This document shows positions 26,965 to 33,084 of a DNA stretch of 64,000 nt, piece by piece (the first letter of the stretch is position 1; every line of letters begins with the position of its first letter). The notes under the pieces are model-generated. The model was not told the DNA's origin. It did not search any database and saw only the letters and a list, made by a program, of their open reading frames with translations. The position numbers and the translations under genes were made by a program. Source of the stretch: Chloroflexota bacterium. GTDB taxonomy: Bacteria > Chloroflexota > Anaerolineae > Aggregatilineales > J027. The stretch spans positions 186,001-250,000 of the forward strand of contig JABFGB010000003.1 of assembly GCA_013112715.1 (NCBI GenBank), read 5' to 3'.

Positions 26965-28320
26965 ATGGGTAATTCACCTCAATTTGAAGTCCACGATGCG
27001 GGTATTTTGGAGAATGCGCGGGCTATCCTCGAAAAAGCGGGTTCGGCCAAAGATATGGCGGATGCGGTCCTACGGGCGGTGCAGCGCAACGAGGAATGGC
27101 GTGGCAAACGCTGTATCAATCTCTTAGCTCCCGAAGCTCCCACGAGTCCCACTGTACGTCAGCTATTGGCATCCGAAATCGGGACACGCGCCGCCGAAGG
27201 ACACGTCGGACGAGTCAATCGCTGGTTTGCGGGCACACAGTATATTGATGAAGTTGAGTCATTGTGTGTCGAGTTGCTCAAAAAGGCCTTTCGCTGCAAC
27301 TATGCCGATCATCGCCTGATGGGGAGCATGTTGGGCAATATGGCGGTTTATCATGCGCTTGTTCAGCCGGGTGATCGCGTGATGACCGCGTCGCAGCCGT
27401 TTGGCGGGCATTCCAGCAACCGCCCCGATGGACCAGCCGGTACACGTGGCCTCGAAATCTACGATATTCCCTATGACCCGGATGAACTTGAAGTAGATTT
27501 AGATAAATTTACCGAAGAAGCCCAACGCATTCGCCCCAAATTGGTGGTGATGGGCATGTCTATGACCCTCTTTCCCCTGCCTGTGCGCGAAATGACCTCG
27601 ATTATTACGGAGTGGGGCGGTCAGTTTGTGTTTGATGGGGCGCACCAAGCCGGGTTAATCGCGGGTGGTCAATTCCAAGACCCCCTCAATGAAGGTGCGG
27701 CGATCTTAACAGGCTCGGCAGGCAAAACCTTCAGTGGCCCCCAAAGCGGCATGATTATGTGGAACGACCCATCGTTGACCAAACCCATTACGGAAACCAT
27801 ATTTCCAGTGTTGGTGGCGACGCATCAGGTCAATCGTGTGGCTGCACTGGCAGTCGCCGCTGCGGAAATGCTGGAATTTGGGCGGGTTTATATGGCACAG
27901 ATTGTCAGAAATGCGCAGGCTCTCGGTAAAGCATTGGATTCACACGGTATTCCCGTCCTAGCAGCCCATCGTGGCTATACCCGTACTCATCAAGTGATTG
28001 CCAATGTACGACAGTTCGGGGGTGGGCTAGAAGTGGCTCATCGTTTGGCCGAAGCCAATATCATTTCCAATAAGAACCTGATTCCGGGTGATACCCCGGC
28101 GGATTGGGATCGTCCCAGTGGCTTGCGGATGGGCACGATTGAAGTGACTCGCTTGGGTATGATGGAAAAGGACATGGAGACCATTGCCGATTTTATGACG
28201 CGGGTGTTGGTGAATGGCGAAGACCCAGAATTGGTGCGCCGCGATGTCGAAGATTTCCGTCTCCCCATGCAGGATTTTTACTATAACTTTGATAATGGCT
28301 GGCCCGCTACTCAACAATGA
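26965..28320 (+). CDS. Serine hydroxymethyltransferase-like PLP enzyme
   Basis: 451 residues, fold type I PLP enzyme. The Schiff-base Lys is Lys254 in GSAGKTFSGPQSG, corresponding to TTHKTLRGPRGG of true GlyA, and DGAHQAGL (Asp224, His227) matches the SHMT DxAHxAG motif. The active-site loop around the Lys differs (Ser-Ala-Gly before Lys in place of Thr-Thr-His), which suggests an SHMT relative acting on another beta-hydroxy or alpha-methyl amino acid. AAAGGA lies seven bases before the ATG. Co-transcribed with the upstream GntR regulator, so likely inducible catabolism rather than housekeeping one-carbon metabolism. Confidence 0.8.
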   Translation: MGNSPQFEVHDAGILENARAILEKAGSAKDMADAVLRAVQRNEEWRGKRCINLLAPEAPTSPTVRQLLASEIGTRAAEGHVGRVNRWFAGTQYIDEVESLCVELLKKAFRCNYADHRLMGSMLGNMAVYHALVQPGDRVMTASQPFGGHSSNRPDGPAGTRGLEIYDIPYDPDELEVDLDKFTEEAQRIRPKLVVMGMSMTLFPLPVREMTSIITEWGGQFVFDGAHQAGLIAGGQFQDPLNEGAAILTGSAGKTFSGPQSGMIMWNDPSLTKPITETIFPVLVATHQVNRVAALAVAAAEMLEFGRVYMAQIVRNAQALGKALDSHGIPVLAAHRGYTRTHQVIANVRQFGGGLEVAHRLAEANIISNKNLIPGDTPADWDRPSGLRMGTIEVTRLGMMEKDMETIADFMTRVLVNGEDPELVRRDVEDFRLPMQDFYYNFDNGWPATQQ

Positions 28321-28329
28321 TCCCAAATC

Positions 28330-28364
28330 ACCTGTCACTACGTTAGTTTCAAATAGTGACAGGT
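28330..28364. terminator. Perfect 11-bp inverted repeat between convergent genes
   Basis: ACCTGTCACTA (28330-28340) and TAGTGACAGGT (28354-28364) form a perfect 11-bp stem with a 13-nt loop, 10 nt after the SHMT-like stop and 16 nt before the opposing stop. No T-run follows, so it may work as an mRNA 3-prime stabiliser or a weak bidirectional terminator. Confidence 0.5.
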
Positions 28365-28379
28365 ACGGATTGGTTCAGA

Positions 28380-28952
28380 TTAGTGGTCGAGTGGTGGCTT
28401 GGTCGGGTCTTGGATATAACGACCTAGTATCAGCGAGCGGACGACTTCCTCCCATGTAGCCTCGTATTTCGGGGCTTCATCTACCCAAAAATCGAAGGTA
28501 ATGAGTATCTGAACATTCCAGCCCCGTGCCACTAGGATACGGGTAAAGGCCTCACGATTGTCATTTTCGGTATCTTCAAAACGGTGTTCGACCCACACGA
28601 TCTCAATCCCCGGACGATTGACCCGGAATAGTTCACTTTTGGCAAGGACTTTCATTTTACTGTCATTAGTGGAATCAATCAGCATCTTATCAAGTGGCAG
28701 CCCACTCCAATCCACTCCTACAGGCAACCGCCAAAAGGAGGTGGTGAGGCGTGCATTGTCATTGGGTGGGGCCCCATCATGAAGCTCAAACGGCTCTAAT
28801 TTTGCCACAATCCATGTATCCGGCACATTGAAACTCACCAAACCACGCTCCAATACCACGATTTTGTAACCTTCCGGCGCTTTCCATGTGTGATTGGCTG
28901 GCAAGGGGATGGTAGTTTCTTTAAAGTTCTGCTTATGTTTAGGCCGTTTCAT
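28380..28952 (-). CDS. Conserved protein of unknown function
   Basis: 190 residues from ATG 28952 (GGAGG five bases upstream). Soluble alpha-beta protein; basic N-terminus KRPKHKQNFKE, a central beta-rich part with many Trp and Phe residues, and acidic C-terminal helix (YEATWEEVVRSLIL). No signal peptide, no recognised family. The phrase VVLERGLVSFNVPDTW resembles small proteins found in other Chloroflexota, but function is unknown. Confidence 0.65.
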   Translation of the reverse strand: MKRPKHKQNFKETTIPLPANHTWKAPEGYKIVVLERGLVSFNVPDTWIVAKLEPFELHDGAPPNDNARLTTSFWRLPVGVDWSGLPLDKMLIDSTNDSKMKVLAKSELFRVNRPGIEIVWVEHRFEDTENDNREAFTRILVARGWNVQILITFDFWVDEAPKYEATWEEVVRSLILGRYIQDPTKPPLDH

Positions 28953-29039
28953 GAATGCCTCCACGCATAGGTTGAATCCATCATATCCATTCTAACGCAT
29001 TTTAAAAATCCAAAATGTCAAGTGAACCTTTTGTGGATT

Positions 29040-29093
29040 CCCTCCAAAGTGAGGGGGTAAAAAATTGACCCTTGTGTAAATTCACAAAATACG
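29040..29093 (+). promoter_or_regulatory. Possible glnA promoter with two small inverted repeats
   Basis: TTGACC (29065-29070) with AATACG 17 nt further on is a modest promoter facing glnA. The spacer holds an inverted repeat TTGTG (29072-29076)/CACAA (29083-29087), and CCCTC (29040-29044)/GAGGG (29051-29055) lies just upstream. These are candidate sites for a nitrogen regulator; the leader to the start codon would be about 80 nt. Confidence 0.35.
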
Positions 29094-29183
29094 CTTCGGA
29101 AATTTGAGAAGTGAATACAATTTGCCCGATATTATTCCAACGCCATGTCGTTCGTCAAAAAACATATAGAAGGTTAGGTAGTT

Positions 29184-30605
29184 ATGTCTGAATCACTCCG
29201 CAACTTCCTCGAAATTCCCTATGAACAGCTAGAAGAGCTGAATCTTGAGGCAAAAACCAAACGCCAAAATCGTGTTTCAGCCGATACTATCCGCGAAGAA
29301 CGGATGCGTTATTTGACGGATGAAAAGCGTATCAAGGCCGTGACGGTTTGCTTCACCGACCTCGAAGGCCGCTTCCACATGCTGGATTATGACAAGAAAT
29401 TCTTGTTAAAAGCTGCCGATAATCTTACCTTTGATGGTTCATCAGTACGCGGTTTCAGCCAACAGTCCGAATCTGACCTGCGTTTGGGCATTGACTGGTC
29501 GGCATTCTATTGGCTACCCTCCGATGTGTTTGGTCCCGGCAAAGTCTTGGTCTTCGGTGAAGTTTTGGAGCGTGAGGGCGGCCCCTATCCTGCCGACATG
29601 CGTTCGGCACTGAAGCTGTATACTGCCGACCAATATCAAAAGAACGGTTATACGTTCAACCTTTCCAACGAAATTGAAGGCTTCATCTTCCGAGGCCGTC
29701 ATGCTGAACAGCGTTACGTTGAAACGGGCCAATTTGAGTTCGTTTCGACGGGTGGTTACTATCATTCACTCCCCGGTGATACGCTGCGTACTTTCATTGA
29801 CAAGGCTGCGGAAGTGCAGCGTGCGATGGGGTTTGCGAATGAAAAAGATCATCCTGAAGTCGCTCCATCCCAGTTTGAAATGAACTACTCCTATTCGGAA
29901 GCCGTGATTGCCGCCGATCAGATTCAACTTTATAAGCTGGTGGCCCGCCAAGTTGCCCAGCAAATGGATTTGACCGCCAGCTTCCTGCCGAAACCCGTAA
30001 CTGGGGTGAATGGCAGCGGGATGCACACCAATATGTCCATTTCCAAAGGCGACACCAACTTGTTCTATCAAAAAGATGGTCAAGATGGCATCTCTAGCCT
30101 CGCATGGGATTTTGTGAAACGTATTTTGAGCGTTGGCCGCGAAATTTGCTTGGTTTTGAACCCCAGTGTCAATGCCTATCGCCGCCTCGACCCCCACTAC
30201 GAAGCACCTAATCAAATCAAGGCCTCGCCGATTGACCGAGGCAGCATGGTACGTATTCCAATTGGTAATTCGCGTTCGGCCCGTATTGAAGTCCGCTCCA
30301 TCGCACCCGACGCCAATCCGTACCTTGCAGTTTACACCTTGTTCCGCGCGGGCTTAGAAGGGAAAATCAGCACCCATCTCTCGCCCGACGCGATCCTGCC
30401 CGACAATATCTATGACGCTATCTCCGATTTCTGTGGCGGGATGTTTGTTCGACAAATATTGGGAGACGAAATCTGCGAACGCTATGCGGCATTGAAGCAG
30501 GCTTCGGCTGATCGCTGCCCACGTCTGTTGGGTACACAAATCAAGCCCGCCGAAATTCAATTCCACCACGAAGTCACCAACCAATACTACTGGAATCAGT
30601 TCTAG
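29184..30605 (+). CDS. glnA: Glutamine synthetase, type I-like
   Basis: 473 residues. Motifs: beta-Grasp start KAVTVCFTDLEGRFHM, FDGSSVRGF (Asp-Gly-Ser-Ser signature), metal ligands in EIEGFIF and EVAPSQFEMNY, ATP/glutamate region NGSGMHTNMS, and NPSVNAYRRL, GSMVRIP, ARIEVRS, DANPYL. It forms glutamine from glutamate and ammonia with ATP. Length matches GS-I (12-mer). The adenylylation-site motif of enterobacterial GS (NLYDLP) is not seen. Own transcript closed by a strong terminator at 30619. Confidence 0.95.
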   Translation: MSESLRNFLEIPYEQLEELNLEAKTKRQNRVSADTIREERMRYLTDEKRIKAVTVCFTDLEGRFHMLDYDKKFLLKAADNLTFDGSSVRGFSQQSESDLRLGIDWSAFYWLPSDVFGPGKVLVFGEVLEREGGPYPADMRSALKLYTADQYQKNGYTFNLSNEIEGFIFRGRHAEQRYVETGQFEFVSTGGYYHSLPGDTLRTFIDKAAEVQRAMGFANEKDHPEVAPSQFEMNYSYSEAVIAADQIQLYKLVARQVAQQMDLTASFLPKPVTGVNGSGMHTNMSISKGDTNLFYQKDGQDGISSLAWDFVKRILSVGREICLVLNPSVNAYRRLDPHYEAPNQIKASPIDRGSMVRIPIGNSRSARIEVRSIAPDANPYLAVYTLFRAGLEGKISTHLSPDAILPDNIYDAISDFCGGMFVRQILGDEICERYAALKQASADRCPRLLGTQIKPAEIQFHHEVTNQYYWNQF

Positions 30606-30618
30606 TCGAAATAGGGGA

Positions 30619-30649
30619 GGGGTATTCGCAGGGATGCCCCTTATTTTTT
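30619..30649 (+). terminator. Rho-independent terminator of glnA
   Basis: GGGGTATTC (30619-30627) pairs with GGATGCCCC (30632-30640) over 9 bp with two G-U pairs and a 4-nt loop, followed by TTATTTTTT. It separates glnA from the downstream tRNA-like gene. Confidence 0.85.
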
Positions 30650-30676
30650 GTTGTTCAAGGCAATCTGCGGTATCAT
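30648..30676 (+). promoter_or_regulatory. Possible promoter of the CUA tRNA-like gene
   Basis: TTGTTG (30648-30653), 17-nt spacer, TATCAT (30671-30676), leaving about 23 nt before the tRNA-like 5-prime end. The -10 matches five of six positions, the -35 only three of six. Confidence 0.35.
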
Positions 30677-30699
30677 CTTTTTTATGCTTTTGCGAGTTT

Positions 30700-30771
30700 G
30701 GGTCATATGCTCGTTGGATGGGCGGCGGACTCTAAACCCGCTAGAAGCGAGTTCGATTCTCGCATGACCCA
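30700..30771 (+). tRNA. tRNA-like gene with anticodon CUA (amber reading)
   Basis: Folds by hand into a cloverleaf of 72 nt: acceptor GGGTCAT (30700-30706)/ATGACCC (30764-30770), D stem GCTC (30709-30712)/GGGC (30720-30723) with GG in the loop, anticodon stem GCGGA (30725-30729)/CCCGC (30737-30741) with one A-C mismatch next to the loop, loop CTCTAAA with U33 and anticodon CTA at 30732-30734, 5-nt variable loop, and T arm GCGAG/CTCGC around TTCGATT. Discriminator A; no encoded CCA. Position 8 is A, and the D loop lacks the usual first and last A, so it is not a canonical tRNA. Amino acid identity cannot be told. It would read UAG. Confidence 0.6.
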
Positions 30772-30784
30772 TTTTGGAGGAAAT

Positions 30785-30847
30785 ATGTTGTAGGTTCATT
30801 ATTCCAAAACGAGAGACCCCCCGAACTGTATCTCCCTCTCTACCTGA
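30785..30847 (+). other. Mini-ORF with amber at codon 3, just after the CUA tRNA-like gene
   Basis: GGAGG (30776-30780), AAAT and ATG (30785) form an excellent start, then TTG and TAG (30791-30793). If TAG is read through, translation continues 17 more codons to TGA at 30845. The encoded peptide is short with no recognisable sequence. It could be a leader that reports amber suppression, or an accident of a purine-rich spacer. No homology evidence. Confidence 0.3.
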
Positions 30848-30882
30848 AATGATATTTATGCAAATCAAGAGGAGATACAGAC

Positions 30883-31305
30883 ATGAATACCCTTCCAAAA
30901 GCGATCACCGCTCAAATAATAGCCGACATTTCTATCTACCAGAGTATCCGCAGCCAATGGAGTGATTTAATGCGCTCCACACGCAGGCATGAATTACGGG
31001 CCTCCCATCATCTCCTTTACCTAGCATTGTTAGGTAAGGATTGGCGCAAGGCTTTCCACTGTCTTTCTAATTCAAACAAACTTAATAATGGCGCGTTTCC
31101 CGGATGGGGGCTTTTTCGGGCTGTAGCTGTGCTGCATATGGTGTCGTGTGAGGAGGAAGTGCTTGCCCCATTCGATGGCCTTGTTACCCCAATTATGCTT
31201 CAGCAGATTCGGCAATTGATCCCTATTCCGAATGCCTACAAACTTAAGCCAGAACAATTCTCAGCAGGGGCATTTCCCTTCGAGGCGTATGTTGTGCCTG
31301 CCTGA
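30883..31305 (+). CDS. Conserved-looking protein of unknown function, cassette partner
   Basis: 140 residues from an ATG with GGAG at good distance. Helical N-terminus rich in Arg, His and Leu (IRSQWSDLMRSTRRHEL), then a compact part LLGKDWRKAFHCLSNSNKLNNGAF, GLFRAVAVLH, LAPFDGLVTPIMLQQIRQLIP and a Phe-rich end (QFSAGAFPFEAY). No membrane segment and no known domain recognised. It stands between the CUA tRNA-like gene and the Pth2-like gene with only 38 nt to the latter, so it is probably co-transcribed. Ends in TGA, not TAG. Confidence 0.7.
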   Translation: MNTLPKAITAQIIADISIYQSIRSQWSDLMRSTRRHELRASHHLLYLALLGKDWRKAFHCLSNSNKLNNGAFPGWGLFRAVAVLHMVSCEEEVLAPFDGLVTPIMLQQIRQLIPIPNAYKLKPEQFSAGAFPFEAYVVPA

Positions 31306-31343
31306 TTCAAAGTCTATGCCTAAGCAACCAACAGGAGAAAACG

Positions 31344-31721
31344 ATGCCAGAACAGTAGACGATTGCAAAGGTGTATGCCTATGTTCTTGTCCGAACCGAT
31401 ATATCACTTGCACAGCAGATTGTGCAGGTTGGACATGCCTGTTTGGAGGCAGGGCGTTGGTTTGTCTGGCCGGATACCCCCTGTAATCTCGTTGTCCTCA
31501 GTGTTGCCAATGTATCTGATTTACAGGCCGCGATTGAACGTATCCAATTGGCTGAAGTCCGTATCGCGCTGTTTTATGAACCAGACCATCAACTTGGTTT
31601 AACAGCCGCCTGTACAGAACCCATCTCCGGCGCATTTCGGCGACTCTTTCGGCGTTTTCCTCTCTGGAATACGGATGGAGCATCCTCGGCACGCGGCCCA
31701 CCACACCCCGTTTTCTCTTGA
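31344..31721 (+). CDS. Pth2-like peptidyl-tRNA hydrolase homologue with in-frame amber at codon 5
   Basis: The best start is ATG 31344 with AGGAG six bases upstream; codons 1-4 read MPEQ, codon 5 is TAG (31356-31358), and the frame stays open to TGA at 31721. After the TAG, VYAYVLVRTDISLAQQIVQ, GHACLEAG, and FYEPDHQLGLTAACTEPISG match the peptidyl-tRNA hydrolase 2 fold (PF01981), which frees tRNA from peptidyl- or related esters. Without readthrough the only nearby start is GTG 31371, which lacks a proper ribosome binding site but could be reached by re-initiation. Either amber readthrough, re-initiation, or a young pseudogene. Total 125 codons if read through. Confidence 0.65.
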
Positions 31722-31822
31722 GTGTGTAGTTCGTAAGCGAAGACCAAACTGTTTTCCAATGGAGGGAAAAAATGACACCCATCCAGCATTACCTGTTGTG
31801 GGTGTCCGATAGAAAGACGATT

Positions 31823-32713
31823 CTAGGCTGATTTATCCAGCGATAGGAGGAGAATGCTTATCATCAACATGCCTGCCCCAACAATCCCTGTGGCTGCCAG
31901 TGTCTCCCCAAACAACACCCATGCTAAAAGCGCTGCTACGAGGGGATCAAGCATCCCGATGATACTGGCAGCGGTAGCGGAGACCGAGCGCAGGCCTGTT
32001 TGGAACATCCAATAGGCGAAGGCGGTTGGGATGAGGCCGAGATAGAGTACCAACATCCAGCCCTGCATAGTATGGACGGCGACGACGCCATTGACTAGAT
32101 TGACCGCTATCAACACGATTGTCCCGACGCCAAAGGTGATGGCTGTGACTTGCAGTGGGTGGTAATCGGTGGCGAGAAATCGCCCACAGACGATCATGCT
32201 GGCATAACCGACGGCGGAGATTAACGAAAGGGTTGTGCCGAGGGGCGAATTGTAATCCGTGCCTTCGGGGGAATGTAGCCCAACGAGCAGCACACTCCCG
32301 ATCATGGCGCTTATCAAAGCCAGTACGATGCGTCCATTCAGTGTTTCGAATTTCAACAGCACCGAGACGAATGTTACCACCAGTGGCGCGAGGCAGATCG
32401 TCAGTAGGGTGGCAATGGTGACGCCAGTGGCTTGAATCGCCGCGAAATAGGCCGCGTGGGAAATCGCCAAAAATGTGCCACTCAATAGGAGGATGCCGAA
32501 GTCGCGCCGCTGAACCCTGAACATCTTCGGCCCGACGATGAACCAGCACGCCGCCAATAACACTGGAGTGGCGATCAGCATCCGTGCAAGATTGATGAAT
32601 AGGGAGGTGGTGGCGTCTCCATTGTAGATGGCTTGGGTGGCGACCCCGATAGTACCCCACGTAATGGCTGTGCCTGTGACCAACCAGAGGCCGCCGTGTT
32701 GAAATTTCTGCAT
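31823..32713 (-). CDS. EamA/DMT-family transporter
   Basis: 296 residues with ten predicted membrane helices in two EamA repeats of five. Repeat 2 ends with the family hallmark: LIPTAFAYWMFQTGL, IGMLDPLVAALLAWVLFGE. These proteins export amino acids, nucleosides or other metabolites across the cytoplasmic membrane. Substrate cannot be inferred. A long ORF on another frame of the same strand is a shadow. Monocistronic by context. Confidence 0.93.
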   Translation of the reverse strand: MQKFQHGGLWLVTGTAITWGTIGVATQAIYNGDATTSLFINLARMLIATPVLLAACWFIVGPKMFRVQRRDFGILLLSGTFLAISHAAYFAAIQATGVTIATLLTICLAPLVVTFVSVLLKFETLNGRIVLALISAMIGSVLLVGLHSPEGTDYNSPLGTTLSLISAVGYASMIVCGRFLATDYHPLQVTAITFGVGTIVLIAVNLVNGVVAVHTMQGWMLVLYLGLIPTAFAYWMFQTGLRSVSATAASIIGMLDPLVAALLAWVLFGETLAATGIVGAGMLMISILLLSLDKSA

Positions 32714-33084
32714 GATAGAAATGCCCTTTGATCGTTATGAGATAGATGAAACTGGGGAAGCCGAAAACTTCCGCTGCGCTTAACGATGGGTGGGCAAGGC
32801 GCGAATCAAATTAGACCACAGCAGGGTGTGTTTCTACTGGGGACGGGTAAGGATTGTCGCTTGCCCGGTGTTAGGCAGCGACGGGGGGTGGATTGATGCT
32901 ATGGAGAGGCAAGGACATTGGATTTGTTTCCTGTTGGGATTTGATGCTAGGGAGAATGGTATGACAGAGGCGAATGGATGTCAATCACTATTCCCTATTT
33001 CTATCACCAAAAATTCATAGAGATTTTACGGCTTTTGTGAGATAATTTTTGGCAAACCTAGCCCCGTTACGAGTATTAAACCCT
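32714..33084. other. Intergenic region of 371 nt without a recognised gene
   Basis: Divergent spacer between the EamA gene and the U32 gene. The small open frame at 32790-33020 has no good start and no protein-like composition. A GATAAT at 33041-33046 could be part of a promoter for the U32 gene, but no -35 partner is convincing. No RNA fold recognised. Confidence 0.5.

Noticed and set aside
29072..29087. CRP/FNR binding site at glnA
   Set aside because: The half-site spacing (TTGTG-N6-CACAA) does not match the CRP or FNR consensus spacing, so only an unnamed inverted repeat is claimed.
30700..30771. Pyrrolysine tRNA (pylT)
   Set aside because: The CUA anticodon fits, but the D loop has GG, the T loop is standard, the variable loop is 5 nt, and no pylS/pylBCD genes are present.
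30883..31721. Integrated phage or mobile element next to the tRNA
   Set aside because: No integrase, transposase, terminal repeats or att duplication seen; only two small genes lie after the tRNA-like gene. Still possible as a remnant.
31947..32660. 237-codon open frame inside the EamA gene
   Set aside because: Out-of-frame shadow; the EamA frame has ten membrane helices and family motifs, this one is rich in His/Arg without a fold.
32790..33020. Small gene in the 371-nt gap before the U32 gene
   Set aside because: No SD, odd composition with many rare-looking stretches, and no similarity to any family.
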